64,000 bases of DNA from NCBI RefSeq assembly GCF_003014485.1, contig NZ_PYGA01000004.1, positions 248,001 through 312,000 on the forward strand, written 5' to 3'. The notes under the pieces were generated by a model. It had not been told where the DNA came from and did not search any database. It was given only the letters and a program-made list of their open reading frames with translations. The position numbers and the translations under genes are program-made. Below are positions 16,862-25,504 of this stretch, in pieces (the stretch's first letter is position 1; the number at the start of each line of letters is the position of its first letter). Origin of the DNA: Murinocardiopsis flavida (GTDB lineage: Bacteria > Actinomycetota > Actinomycetes > Streptosporangiales > Streptosporangiaceae).

Positions 16862-16940
16862 CTCTGTTGGCTCCGTTGGCTCTGTTGGCTCCGTTGATTT
16901 CGCTGACTTCGCGGGCTCCGCTGACCCCGCTGGCCCGCTG
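16856..16940. repeat. degenerate short tandem repeat after DUF2071 gene
   Basis: An 18-base unit (CTCTGTTGGCTCCGTTGG) appears twice and decays into 9-base variants (TTCGCTGAC, TCCGCTGAC). It starts at the stop codon of the DUF2071 gene and is probably slippage-derived. Confidence 0.7.
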
Positions 16941-17022
16941 ATTCCGCCCCCGCCTGCTCCGCCGGCCGCACTGACCCCCCTGTCCGCGGATCCGCTGAGA
17001 ACCCCGGCCCCGCAATGCCGGC

Positions 17023-17064
17023 GATCCTGCGGGGCCCGGCGCGTCGGCCGGGCCCCGCGGGATC
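17023..17064. terminator. strong bidirectional terminator hairpin
   Basis: Two 18-base arms (GATCCTGCGGGGCCCGGC with its near-complement, one mismatch) surround a six-base loop between the convergent DUF2071 and sialidase genes. It ends five bases before the sialidase stop codon. Confidence 0.75.
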
Positions 17065-17068
17065 GGGT

Positions 17069-18316
17069 TCAGCGCCGCAGGGGTACCGGCAGGAAGGCGA
17101 TGCGCTCGTAGAGCCCCGACTCCCCCGTCTCGTAGAGGACCCCGACGGAGCGCCCGCCGAGTGCCACCAGGTCGGAGTAGCCGGCCGGGCCGGGCGGTGC
17201 CGCGTGGGCGTCGGCCCAGCTCTCCCCGTTGTCGCTGCTCGCACGCAGCACCAGGTCCGCGCGGGCGTCGGCGCGGCCGGGCCCGGAGAACAGCAGCGGG
17301 CCGCCCCGGGGTTGCAGCACGCTGCCTTGCACGACCGGGCCGACCAGGTCCGGCGCCATCGTCGGCGGGGACGCGAAGCTCTCGCCGCCGTCCGTGCTCA
17401 GGCTGACCGCCCGCGTGCCCGCCGCCGTCCCGTTCTGGTCGCGGTGGTTGACGTGCAGTCGGCCGTCCGGGAGTTCGGCGACAGTGGACTCGTTGGTGTT
17501 GACCTCGCCTTCGTAGGAGTCGTCCACCGCGCCGATGTGCCAGCTCGCACCGGCGTCGTCGCTGTAGAGCAGGTGTGCCCCGTAGTACTTCGCCTCGTCG
17601 CCCTGGTCGCCGCTGCCCGGAGCGGGGGCGGCGGAGTGGTTCGCCGGGACGACGAGGCGCCCGGCGTGCGGCCCGCTGCGCAGGGCGATCCCGTGCACCG
17701 GGCCGGTGGCGTACCAGCGCCAGTCGCCGCGCTTGGCGTCGCCGGTGATGTCGCGCGGCGCGCTCCAGGTGCCGCCGTTGTCGTCGGAGTGCTGGACCCA
17801 CACCCGGCGGGTCTCCTCCGCGCTCGCCTCGCCCCGCAGGATCTGGTCTTCGTCCACCGTCCCCGCGTTGTGCGTGCTCAGCAGCACCACCCGGCCGGTG
17901 CGGGGGACCACGACGGGGACGGGGTTGCCGAAGGTGTTCGCGCCGTTGTCGCCCACGACCGTGAGCGGGCCCCAGGTGCGGCCCTTGTCCGCCGAGCGTT
18001 TGAGGACGAGGTCGATGTCGCCGGTGTCGGACGGGCCGCCCTTGCGCCCTTCGGCGAAGGCCAGCAGGTCCCCGTTTGCGGCGGCGACGACAGCCGGGAT
18101 GCGGAAGCTCGCGTACCCTTCGCCGCCCGCTGCGAAGACCGTTGCGGCTGCGGGCGCCGGTCCCCGCTCACCCCCGCCGCCCGTCCCATTGTCGGCCCCT
18201 ATGACCGCCGCTGTGTCCGCCGCCGCGGGCGGCACCGCGGTGGCCGCGGCCGCGGCCACCGAGACCGCCAGGACCGCCGCCGATCCCAGGAGGCGCGCGG
18301 CGCGCACCCGGCTCAC
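17069..18316 (-). CDS. secreted exo-alpha-sialidase (GH33)
   Basis: 415 residues from GTG 18316, whose GTGA overlaps the stop of the upstream lyase gene by 4 bp. The N-terminus is a signal peptide (Arg-rich, then LLGSAAVLAVSVAAAAA, cleavage likely after PPAAA at about 33). The sialidase fold is marked by the FRIP motif at about 70 and five Asp-box sequences: SADKGRTW, SDDNGGTW, SDDAGASW, STDGGESF and SSDNGESW. The probable nucleophile Tyr is in GYSDL, and a Glu in NTNESTV fits the catalytic pair. There is no C-terminal sorting signal or carbohydrate module, so it should be released. It cleaves terminal sialic acids for the co-encoded transporter and lyase. Confidence 0.93.
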   Translation of the reverse strand: MSRVRAARLLGSAAVLAVSVAAAAATAVPPAAADTAAVIGADNGTGGGGERGPAPAAATVFAAGGEGYASFRIPAVVAAANGDLLAFAEGRKGGPSDTGDIDLVLKRSADKGRTWGPLTVVGDNGANTFGNPVPVVVPRTGRVVLLSTHNAGTVDEDQILRGEASAEETRRVWVQHSDDNGGTWSAPRDITGDAKRGDWRWYATGPVHGIALRSGPHAGRLVVPANHSAAPAPGSGDQGDEAKYYGAHLLYSDDAGASWHIGAVDDSYEGEVNTNESTVAELPDGRLHVNHRDQNGTAAGTRAVSLSTDGGESFASPPTMAPDLVGPVVQGSVLQPRGGPLLFSGPGRADARADLVLRASSDNGESWADAHAAPPGPAGYSDLVALGGRSVGVLYETGESGLYERIAFLPVPLRR

Positions 18317-19323
18317 GCGTCGTCCCCCTCGGTGGGCAGCCCCGCCGCGGCGAGGTGCTCGCGCACCACCGCCCGCTCGGCGTCGTCCAGGGCGACCATG
18401 GGCAGGCTGGTGGTCGCGGCGCCGATGACGCCGCGCAGCCGCAGCCCCTCCTTGAACGCGCCGATCGCCGAGGAGTAGGGCCCCATGCGCGCCGGGTTGC
18501 CCGCCTTGACCAGGCGGAACAGCGCACGGAGGCGGACCTGTTCGCGCTCTGCGGCCGTCCAGTCGCCGCGCCGCGCCGCGTCGTAGAGCCGCACGTAGCC
18601 GTGCGGGTCGACGTTGCCGAGGCCGGGGACGATGCCGTGCGCGCCGATCCGCAGGCCGAGGTCGGCGACCACCTCGGAGCCGGTGAAGACGCGCAGGCCG
18701 GGCGGTGCGAGCTCCAGGACGGCGCGCAGCGCGTCGAGGTCGCCGCTGCTGTCCTTGAGCCCGTCGATCGTGCCCTCCTCCGCGAGTTCGACCACGGTCT
18801 CGGCGTCGAGTTTGGTGTGGGTGAAGGACGGGATGTCGTAGGCGTACAGCGGCAGGTCCGCCGCCGCGCGCACCGCGCGGAAGTGCGTCCGGATCTCGGC
18901 GGGGTGGGTGGGCACGTAGAACGGTGCGGTGGCGACCAGGGCGTCGGCGCCGCCCGCCTTCGCGGCCGCGGCGTGCGCGGCGACGCGCGGGGTCGCGGTG
19001 TCCACGATCCCGGCGAGGACGGGGACCTGCCCTGCCGCCGCCGCTGCGACCACCTCCAGGGTGCGGCCCCGCTGCTCGTCGGTGAGGTAGGCGACCTCGC
19101 CGGTGGACCCGGCGACGAACAGGGCCGCCGCGCCCGCCTCGATCTGGAATGCGACGAGGCGCTCCAGGGCGGGCGCGTCGACCGCGCGCTCGGGCGTCAG
19201 GGGTGTGCACAGCGGCGGGACGACACCGCTGAGGGCGTCGGCGCGCGCGGTGTTCGGTCCGGGCGCCGGGGCGCCCGGGGTGCTCGGCGAGTCCGAGGTG
19301 TTCGGCGTGCTCGGCGTGCTCAT
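18313..19323 (-). CDS. nanA: DapA-family lyase, probable N-acetylneuraminate lyase
   Basis: 336 residues. Class I aldolase of the DapA/NanA family: [13 protein letters not shown] (carboxylate-binding G-x-x-G-E), YAYDIPSFT (catalytic Tyr) and [10 protein letters not shown] (Schiff-base Lys). The family alone does not separate dihydrodipicolinate synthase from sialate lyase. The NanT-like transporter upstream and sialidase downstream, both with 4-bp stop/start overlaps, argue for splitting N-acetylneuraminate to N-acetylmannosamine and pyruvate in the cytoplasm. The first ~30 residues are a Ser/Thr/Pro-rich extension not needed for the fold. ATG 19323 overlaps the transporter stop as ATGA. Confidence 0.85.
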   Translation of the reverse strand: MSTPSTPNTSDSPSTPGAPAPGPNTARADALSGVVPPLCTPLTPERAVDAPALERLVAFQIEAGAAALFVAGSTGEVAYLTDEQRGRTLEVVAAAAAGQVPVLAGIVDTATPRVAAHAAAAKAGGADALVATAPFYVPTHPAEIRTHFRAVRAAADLPLYAYDIPSFTHTKLDAETVVELAEEGTIDGLKDSSGDLDALRAVLELAPPGLRVFTGSEVVADLGLRIGAHGIVPGLGNVDPHGYVRLYDAARRGDWTAAEREQVRLRALFRLVKAGNPARMGPYSSAIGAFKEGLRLRGVIGAATTSLPMVALDDAERAVVREHLAAAGLPTEGDDA

Positions 19324-20843
19324 GGTGTGGTGGGCTCCGTTCCGTCGGGAGGGGTGGTTCCGGTCGGTCCGCTGTGCGGGGCGGCTGCGGCGCGCAGCTC
19401 GGGGGCGACCTGGTCGGCGTCTGTGGTGCGGTCGACCATGACCTCGGTGTCGGGTGTGAACAGCCGCTGGACGCGCGCCGGTGCGTCGATCGCGATGAGG
19501 ACGATGACGACGAAGGTGAGGCCGAAGGCGAGCCCGCCGAGGGCGACGGCGAGGCTGGTGCGCTCGGCGATCTGCGCGCCGATCACCGGTGCCGCCGCGC
19601 CGCCGAGCGCACCCACGTTGTAGGTGAACCCGAGCCCGGCCGCGCGCTGGGAGGTGTCGAAGTAGCCTCCGATGAGCTTGGGCAGCAGCCCGGAGATGCC
19701 CTGGCCGAACGCCTGCTGGAGGAAGAGCAGCGCACCGAGCAGCAGGAGCAGGTCGCCGCCCATAGCGAACACCGGCAGGATGAAGACCAGGGAGATCCCC
19801 AGGCTGATGACGTAGGCGTACCGGGTGCCGAGCCGGTCGCCGAGGAAGCCGCCCATCCAGCAGCCGACCATCGTGCCCAGCCCTGAGAACGCCAGGACGC
19901 CGCTGACCTGGCCGGGGGTGTAGTCGAGTTCGGTTTGGAGGTAGGTCGGCAGCAGCGCCTGGATGGGCCAGGAGTACAGGAACGCGCAGAACACCACGAC
20001 CATGAGGGTGATCATCATCGGGGTGCGGGAGCGGGCGAACTGCGCGGCGAACCCGATGAGCCCCGCGGCGGCGACCGCGATGAGCAGCCACACGGCCCAG
20101 CCCGACGCCCCGAGCGCGAAGATCCCGAACAGGGCGCCGAACACGGCGATACTCGCGAGGACGTTGAACGGCGCGACCCGCCCGGTGTAGAGGACCTCGA
20201 TGAAGGAGTCCTCGCGCTTGGCGGCCGCCTGGTGCTGCCAGTCGGGCGCCTCGGGGATGCCGCGGCGCAGCCACAGCGCGAGCGCGATCGGCAGGATCCC
20301 GATGAAGAACAGGGACCGCCAGCCCAGCGCCGGCACGACCAGCGCGTAGGCCTGCGCCGCGAGCACGCCGCCCAGGGAGAAGCCCGAGATGAGGAATCCG
20401 CTGGCCCGGTTGCGCAGGGCGCGGGGCCAGCTCTCGATGACGTAGGTCGCGCTGGCGCTGTACTCGCCGGCCATGCCGAGTCCGACGACGAGCCGGGCGG
20501 CGAACAGCGTCCAGTACCCGACGGCGAGCCCGCACGCGAAGGTGCCCACCGAGTACAGGACGATGCTCAGGACCATCGCGGGACGCCGGCCGTAGCGGTC
20601 GCCGACGGCGCCCAGCGCGAGGCCGCCGAACCAGCGGGAAATGAACGCGGCGGACACCAGGGTCGCGACCGTGACCGTGTCGAGGTGGAACTCACGGCCG
20701 ATCTCGGTGAGGACCAGTGTGATCAGGACGAAGTCGAAGCCGTCCATGGCGTAGCCGAGCCACGCCGCGAAGAACGCCTTCCAGTCCTTTCGGGACAGTT
20801 GCCGGTACCACCGTGTGGTCGGTGGGCGTGCGGGGGGAGCCAT
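19320..20843 (-). CDS. nanT: MFS sialic acid transporter NanT-like
   Basis: 507 residues, many hydrophobic helices. The opening matches E. coli NanT as I know it: [46 protein letters not shown] and GDRYGRR. The central [17 protein letters not shown] and [18 protein letters not shown] are close as well. It should import free sialic acid with protons across the cytoplasmic membrane. It is first in the nanT-nanA-sialidase unit, 98 bp from the divergent FadR-type regulator gene, with a perfect palindrome between them. No N-acetylmannosamine kinase/epimerase or NagAB genes are in the window, so the later steps must be encoded elsewhere. Confidence 0.92.
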   Translation of the reverse strand: MAPPARPPTTRWYRQLSRKDWKAFFAAWLGYAMDGFDFVLITLVLTEIGREFHLDTVTVATLVSAAFISRWFGGLALGAVGDRYGRRPAMVLSIVLYSVGTFACGLAVGYWTLFAARLVVGLGMAGEYSASATYVIESWPRALRNRASGFLISGFSLGGVLAAQAYALVVPALGWRSLFFIGILPIALALWLRRGIPEAPDWQHQAAAKREDSFIEVLYTGRVAPFNVLASIAVFGALFGIFALGASGWAVWLLIAVAAAGLIGFAAQFARSRTPMMITLMVVVFCAFLYSWPIQALLPTYLQTELDYTPGQVSGVLAFSGLGTMVGCWMGGFLGDRLGTRYAYVISLGISLVFILPVFAMGGDLLLLLGALLFLQQAFGQGISGLLPKLIGGYFDTSQRAAGLGFTYNVGALGGAAAPVIGAQIAERTSLAVALGGLAFGLTFVVIVLIAIDAPARVQRLFTPDTEVMVDRTTDADQVAPELRAAAAPHSGPTGTTPPDGTEPTTP

Positions 20844-20868
20844 GTGCGCCTCCTGGCCGTGCCTCGTG

Positions 20869-20897
20869 ACTCATCCCACATGGGACATGGGATGAGT
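20869..20897. promoter_or_regulatory. palindromic operator between nanT and its regulator
   Basis: ACTCATCCCA and TGGGATGAGT form perfect 10-base arms round a nine-base centre. It lies in the 98-bp divergent promoter region, 45 bases before the regulator start and 26 from the transporter start. It is the likely site for the FadR-type regulator, possibly relieved by a sialic-acid metabolite. Confidence 0.75.
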
Positions 20898-20941
20898 AGG
20901 TACCGTAATCTCGGAACCACCGGCTGACAAGAGGGAGATCG

Positions 20942-21628
20942 ATGAGAGCCAACGGGCCAGAGCTCCAGGACCGGATCATCGACCTGATCCTCGACCGCGG
21001 ATTCGCCCCTGGCGCGGCCATGCCATCGGAGCCCCGGCTGGTCGAGGAGCTGGGTGCGAGCCGCAACTCCGTCCGCGAAGCACTGCGCGCCCTGCACACC
21101 CTCGGAATCGTGGAGATCCGGCACGGCTACGGCACGTTCGTCGGGCAGGCACCGCTCACCGCGTTCGCCCCCGGCCTGCTGTACAGCACCCGCCAGTCCG
21201 TCCGCTCCGACCCCGCGGCGCTGGGCGAGCTGCTGGAGGTCCGGCGCATCCTCGAAGCGACCCTGATCGAGCAGGTCGTGGAGCGCGCCGACGACGCGTT
21301 CCTCGCCGAGTTGGACGACGCGGTCACCGCCATGGACGCAGAGGGGCTCTCGTCGGCCGACCGGAACTTCCACCAACTCCTGTACCGGCCGCTGCACAAC
21401 CGGTTCGCCGGACAGCTCATCGAGCTGTTCTGGGTCGTGTACCACCAGGTCGAGTCGGAACTCGAACCCGCGGGCGATCCCGAGGAGATCCGGCGCGGGC
21501 ACCGCGGCATCGTCGACGCCGTGCGCGCGGGCGACCCCGCCGCCGCGAAGGCCGCCATGACCCGCCACTTCACCGACATCGAAGCCAGAGTCGCCCGCGT
21601 ACGCGCCCACCACCACGCCCCCGCCTGA
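20942..21628 (+). CDS. GntR/FadR-family regulator of the sialic-acid genes
   Basis: 228 residues. N-terminal winged helix (about 5-75): MPSEPRLVEELGASRNSVRE then IVEIRHGYGTFVG. C-terminal FCD domain (about 95-220) with the metal-ligand pattern expected from DRNFHQLLYRPLHN (His), H in RRGHRGIVDAV and H in MTRHFTDIEARV. GAGGGAG precedes the ATG. It is transcribed away from nanT with a perfect inverted repeat between, so it probably represses the sialate genes and itself, comparable in position to NanR of E. coli. The ligand is inferred from context only. Confidence 0.9.
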   Translation: MRANGPELQDRIIDLILDRGFAPGAAMPSEPRLVEELGASRNSVREALRALHTLGIVEIRHGYGTFVGQAPLTAFAPGLLYSTRQSVRSDPAALGELLEVRRILEATLIEQVVERADDAFLAELDDAVTAMDAEGLSSADRNFHQLLYRPLHNRFAGQLIELFWVVYHQVESELEPAGDPEEIRRGHRGIVDAVRAGDPAAAKAAMTRHFTDIEARVARVRAHHHAPA

Positions 21629-21986
21629 CCCGCCGGTGCGGCAACCCGGTACGCGGGATCGGGGGGCGTGGTGTCCGGTTTTCGCGGGTGGGGCGAGCCT
21701 GCGGCAAGGCGGGGTGACCACCCAGACGTCATGCGGATGCTGTCTAGATTGTCCCTCCCATCGACTTCTCACGATGTGAGACGCGAGGAGTAATGGGGTG
21801 CCGCACCCGGGCCGCTGACCTGCCCTTCTGTGCAGGGCGATGCGCCGACCCCACCCAATGCCGTGGACTCAACGGGAACGACGGCGTGCTCACGCACCCT
21901 GCGACTCGGGCGCCAGAAGGACTGCCGCTGCGCGGCACCGTGCGGAAGCGGGCACGGGCACCCGGAGACGAGACCGTCCCAGAAGC

Positions 21987-22321
21987 CAGGCGCCCGCGGG
22001 CGAGGGCGTCCTTGCCCCCAAGGGACGGTGCCCAGGCTGCCGGGGTGCCTGCGCAGCAGCGACGGCCGACACACATCCCGCACCTCGACCGCCAGGCCCG
22101 ACGCCGCGCGGAACCCACCGCAACCACGCCCGGGCGCCCCGCCCGCACCAACACCACAGCACTGTCAGTGACAAGCACCCCCGGTCGCGCGCTCAGTACG
22201 CGGCGGGCCTTGGGCGTCCACCCCGGCGTCTGCTTCGGCCGTCGCTGCTGCGCAGGCTCCCCGGCAGCCCAGCCCAGGTCCGCTGGGGGCAAGGACGCTC
22301 TCGGCACCCACCCCCGGCATG
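21987..22321. repeat. dispersed ~335-bp element A with inverted arms
   Basis: The left arm (about 21987-22069) and right arm (about 22235-22304) are imperfect reverse complements, sharing a core CTGCGCAGCAGCGACGGCCGA. The loop holds GGAACCCACCGCAACCACGCC. A second, similar element lies at about 34665-34976 with the same arms, loop motif and right end (CACCCACCCCCGGCATG). No supported gene lies in 21629-22633. The conserved fold suggests a structured noncoding repeat or MITE-like element; no family is recognised. Confidence 0.75.
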
Positions 22322-22476
22322 AATACGCGGCCCGCCGACAAGGCCGCGCAGCAGACGAACCGACCACCCCGGAAGCCGGATCGATACCGCCGAACCCCGA
22401 CCCCTCGCCGCCGTTGGCGCTGCTTCTGACCACAGACCACACGTCCGCGGACCAGCGAGAAGGCCGCCCCGCGGAC
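22322..22476. repeat. fragment related to the 2.3-2.8 kb inverted repeat
   Basis: GACAAGGCCGCGCAGCAGAC at about 22337 and GCCGTTGGCGCTGCTTCTG at about 22410 resemble parts of the 2608-2780 arm, in changed order. It ends with a hairpin of GTCCGCGG and CCGCGGAC (22443-22476). The match is short and imperfect. Confidence 0.45.
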
Positions 22477-22633
22477 GGGCCGAGCCGACAGTCCACTTGT
22501 TCACCAAGTCAACGGAACGGGGGTGGTGCGGCGGCCTTCGGCATCGCGGAGGCGACGGGGCATGGCGAGCCCGGTGCTCCTTCGGTGCCATGGCGCCTGG
22601 GTCCGCGCCGCGCGAAACACGGGCGGGCCGGGC

Positions 22634-23551
22634 TCAGGTCCCCGGTGCCGTCAAGGCGCGGCGGGCCGAGTCTCGCAACGTCGCCACCACGGCCGGAACC
22701 GGGTCGGGCGGACGGCGGCGGTGGACCACGTAGATCTCCCGTGCGAGAGCCGACTCCGGCAGCGGGCGCGCGGTCCAGCCTCCGGGCGGGGCCGCGCCCA
22801 GGATGCTGCTCGGCACGAGTCCGACCCCGACCCCGGCGCGGATCAGCGCGAGCATCACCTCGTAGTCGCGGGTCTCGTACGCGACCTCGACCGACACCCC
22901 TTCGGCGCGCGCGGCCGCCTCCAGCGCGACCCGGTTGGAGATGCCGGGGGCGCCGCAGATCCACTCCTCACCGGCGACGTCGCCCAGGCCCGGCCGGGCG
23001 CTGCGCGCCGCCGGGTGGTCCTCCGGGAGCACGAGCAGCAGCGGGTCGACCAGGATCTGCTCGCGGTGCAGCCCCGTTGCGGCGGGCAGGGTGACGCCCG
23101 GATAGCGGTGGGTGACCAGGAGGTCGAGGTCGCCGGACGTGACCAGCCCGTACCCGTCGGGCGGCTCGACGTCGGACAGTGCCAGGCGCACGTGCGGGTG
23201 TGTCCGGCCGAACGCCACGATCGCCCCGGGGACCAGTACCTTGCCCGCGCTGGCGAAGGCGCCCAGCGCCAGCCGGCGCGGCGCCTCGCCCGCCGCCGCG
23301 CGCACCGCGGCCTCGGCGTCGCGCAGTTCGCCGAGGACCCGCTCGCCGTAGGCGAGCAGCACCCGCCCCGCCCCGGTGAGCCGGACGCCGGTGCGGCCGC
23401 GCTCGACCAGGACGCAGCCCACCTCCCGCTCCAACTTGGTGAGCTGCTGGGAGAGCGCGGGCGGTGTGAACGACATGCGCTCGGCAGCGCCCGAGATGGA
23501 TCCGGCGTGTGCGACCTCCACGAGCACGCGCAACCGGTTGGCGTCTAGCAC
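22634..23551 (-). CDS. LysR-family transcriptional regulator
   Basis: 305 residues from GTG 23551. The HTH opens directly: LDANRLRVLVEVAHAGSISG, then PPALSQQLTKLEREVG. The rest is a LysR substrate-binding domain (about 90-295) with FGRTHPHVRL, LDLLVTHRYPG and GVGVGLVPSSILG. The frame stays open upstream to 23767, but that extension is encoded by an in-frame 66-bp tandem repeat. It is unlike any LysR N-terminus, so I exclude it. The divergent neighbour is a PLP-dependent dehydratase, its likely target. A T-N11-A palindrome lies in the shared promoter region at 23797-23809. Confidence 0.9.
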   Translation of the reverse strand: MLDANRLRVLVEVAHAGSISGAAERMSFTPPALSQQLTKLEREVGCVLVERGRTGVRLTGAGRVLLAYGERVLGELRDAEAAVRAAAGEAPRRLALGAFASAGKVLVPGAIVAFGRTHPHVRLALSDVEPPDGYGLVTSGDLDLLVTHRYPGVTLPAATGLHREQILVDPLLLVLPEDHPAARSARPGLGDVAGEEWICGAPGISNRVALEAAARAEGVSVEVAYETRDYEVMLALIRAGVGVGLVPSSILGAAPPGGWTARPLPESALAREIYVVHRRRPPDPVPAVVATLRDSARRALTAPGT

Positions 23552-23556
23552 GGCGG

Positions 23557-23755
23557 CCCCGCGGTCGTGCGTCCACGCGGACGGGACCCGGCCCGCTTCC
23601 GCAGAAGGGCCCGGCGCACCGGCCCCGGAGTCGTGCGTCCACGCGGATGGGGCCCGGCCTGCTGCCGCCGGAGAACTCGGCGCACTGGCCCCGCGGTCGT
23701 GCGCCCGCGCGAACCGGGTCCGGCCCGCTGCCGCCGGGCGGCCGGGCGCGGACCG
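23557..23755. repeat. 66-bp tandem repeat, three copies
   Basis: Copies start at 23557, 23623 and 23689; the first two share the block TCGTGCGTCCACGCGGA and the third a variant. The 66-base period equals 22 codons, so the minus frame stays open and would encode a repeated THD-containing peptide before the LysR protein. It lies in the LysR/dehydratase intergenic region. Confidence 0.8.
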
Positions 23756-23796
23756 GGTCCGCCGCACCTACGCACGCTCCGCACCGACCTCCAAGC

Positions 23797-23809
23797 TAAG
23801 CACTGCTTA
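23797..23809. promoter_or_regulatory. LysR-type operator TAAGCACTGCTTA
   Basis: Perfect 13-bp palindrome of the T-N11-A form used by LysR regulators. A half-site (CTAAGCAG) follows at 23816, near a possible minus-10 (TTATCT, about 23831) for the plus-strand dehydratase gene. Confidence 0.65.
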
Positions 23810-23865
23810 ATCATCCTAAGCAGCGCCAACTTTATCTTATGGCTGGATCGGGGCAGAGTAGGGGC

Positions 23866-24792
23866 ATGAGACCGAGCACGGCAGTCCCGACGCGTATCCC
23901 TACCGCTGTCGACGTCCTCGCCGCGGCCGACCGCATCGCCGCCCACGCGCGCCGCACCCCGCTGCTGCACAGCGAGATCGACGGCCGCCCGGTCACCCTG
24001 AAACTGGAGCACCTCCAGCTCACCGGGGCGTTCAAACTCCGAGGGGCGCTCAACGCGCTGATCGCCGGAGGCATCACCGACCGGGTCGTCACCGCCTCTG
24101 GCGGCAACCACGGCCTGGGCGTCGCCACGGCGGCCGCCCGCCTCGGCGTCTCCGCCGTCGTCTACGTGCCCGAGACCGTCCCCGACGCCAAGGCGCGCCC
24201 GCTCGCCGCCACCGGCGCAGAGATCGTCCGGGTCGGCGACCACTACGCCGAGGCCGCCGCGGCGGCACGCGCCCGCGCCGAGACCGAAGGGGTGCGCTAC
24301 CTGCACGCCTACGACGACCCCGACGTCGTCGCCGGGCAGGGCACCATCGGCTACGAGATCGCCGCCGACGCACCCGAGTGCGACACCATCGTCGTGGCAG
24401 TGGGCGGCGGCGGCCTTGCCGCGGGCGTCCGGCAGGGCTGCGGCGACCGGCTCGTGGTCGGCGCCGAGCCCGAGGGGTGCCAGAGCCTGCACGCCGCACT
24501 GGCGGCCGGCCACCCCGTCGACACCACCGTCGACTCCGTGGCCTCGTCGGCGCTCGGCGCCGCCCGCCTCGGCGACATCCCCTTCGCCGTACTGGAGGCG
24601 AACCCCATCACACCGGTCCTGGTCGACGACGCGGAGATCATCGCGGCGCGCGACCGGCTCTGGACGGAGTTCCGCATCGCCGCCGAACCCGCCGCCGCCG
24701 TCCCGTTCGCCGCATGGCTGGCCGGACGCGTCCCCGGCGAGCACCCGTGCCTCGTGGTGTGCGGCGCCAACGCCGAGTGGACCCCGGCCTGA
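23866..24792 (+). CDS. PLP-dependent threonine/serine dehydratase-like enzyme
   Basis: 308 residues from ATG 23866; an ATG at 23839 is possible, but a TTATCT minus-10-like box sits right before it. PLP Lys is in GAFKLRGALNAL, phosphate and substrate loops are SGGNHGLG and GGGGLAAG. The fold type II enzyme deaminates threonine, serine or a hydroxy-aspartate-like substrate to a keto acid. It lacks the C-terminal ACT regulatory domain of biosynthetic IlvA, so a catabolic role fits. It is divergent from a LysR gene with an operator-like palindrome between. A second enzyme of the same family lies at 36089-37060. Confidence 0.88.
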   Translation: MRPSTAVPTRIPTAVDVLAAADRIAAHARRTPLLHSEIDGRPVTLKLEHLQLTGAFKLRGALNALIAGGITDRVVTASGGNHGLGVATAAARLGVSAVVYVPETVPDAKARPLAATGAEIVRVGDHYAEAAAAARARAETEGVRYLHAYDDPDVVAGQGTIGYEIAADAPECDTIVVAVGGGGLAAGVRQGCGDRLVVGAEPEGCQSLHAALAAGHPVDTTVDSVASSALGAARLGDIPFAVLEANPITPVLVDDAEIIAARDRLWTEFRIAAEPAAAVPFAAWLAGRVPGEHPCLVVCGANAEWTPA

Positions 24793-24811
24793 CCCGCAGC
24801 GGACTCCCACG

Positions 24812-24826
24812 CCCCGCCCGGCGGGG
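24812..24826 (+). terminator. weak terminator after dehydratase
   Basis: CCCCGCC and GGCGGGG form a tight stem 20 bases after the stop codon. There is no T run. Confidence 0.35.
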
Positions 24827-25005
24827 AAGGCGCCCCGACTCCGAGACGGGTACGCCATCCACACCCGCCTCGCGCTCGATCCGCACCCGACCCGCGCCCT
24901 GACACGTACCGGACACACGGTCAGCGGGGCGCCCATTCGCGATCTGGCACACGCCGGACGCGGGCTCGGTCGGGGTACCGGTCTGGTCGACCCCGACCAG
25001 GACGT

Positions 25006-25045
25006 CCTTCGGCGGTCGCTGCTGCGCAGCAGCGACCGCCGAAGG
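25006..25045. repeat. perfect 40-bp palindrome sharing the dispersed-element core
   Basis: The sequence CCTTCGGCGGTCGCTGCTGC is followed directly by its exact reverse complement. The centre matches the core of the arms at 21987-22321 and 34591-34976. It lies in the gene-free stretch 24793-25195 between a plus-strand and a minus-strand gene, so it could also stop transcription. Nothing else is recognised in that stretch. Confidence 0.85.
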
Positions 25046-25195
25046 CTACCCCATCGCCCGAAAGCGGGACCGGCGGCGACGCAGGACCCGGTATCCCGGC
25101 GTCCGTTCAGCAGGGCCCGGCCACACCTCGTGTGCCCTCGCACTCTCCGGGCGCCCTTTGCCGCCGCGTGCCGTACCGGACGGGCGGCGCCGGTG

Positions 25196-25504
25196 TCAGC
25201 CGTCCGGGGTCGACTGCGATCCGGCACCCTCGATGGCCTGCTCGATGCGCGCGGCGATCTCCACGTCCTGCGCGGTGACACCGCCCGCCTCGGGCGTCGC
25301 CACCCGCAGGACGACGCCGTTGGGCGTCTCCACGGTGGCGACGTGGTCGCGGGCGTCACCGCTCACCTGCGCGACGACCATGCGGAACTCCGCCACGCGG
25401 TCGGTCGGCGCGAGCCGGGCCAGGCTGTCCACCTGGTGCTCCCAGTTGGCAAGGCCGACCAGTGCCGTTGCGACGTCCTCGTCACTCAGTGGTTCCGCTG
25501 TCAT
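25196..25504 (-). CDS. pterin-4a-carbinolamine dehydratase-like protein, active site degenerate
   Basis: 102 residues from ATG 25504, with GAGGAGAGG about ten bases upstream. It follows the PCD/DCoH fold: LSDEDVATALVGLANWEHQ at the start, LARLAPTDRVAEFRMVVAQV in the middle, and TPEAGGVTAQDVEIAARIE at the end, equivalent to the THDxGGLTxxDIxLA pattern. The usual catalytic His-His-Pro segment is replaced by DHVATVE, so dehydratase activity is doubtful. It may be a structural or binding relative. It is divergent from the PlsC gene, with no pterin-dependent hydroxylase nearby. Confidence 0.72.
   Translation of the reverse strand: MTAEPLSDEDVATALVGLANWEHQVDSLARLAPTDRVAEFRMVVAQVSGDARDHVATVETPNGVVLRVATPEAGGVTAQDVEIAARIEQAIEGAGSQSTPDG

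Noticed and set aside
21793-23094. 433-residue frame across the repeat-rich 21.8-22.6 kb region
   Set aside because: It crosses inverted repeats, continues antisense into LysR and has proline/arginine-rich noncoding translation.
22634-23767. longer LysR protein with repeat N-terminus as the default start
   Set aside because: The LysR helix-turn-helix normally begins at the N-terminus, as it does from the GTG at 23551; the extension comes from a tandem repeat.
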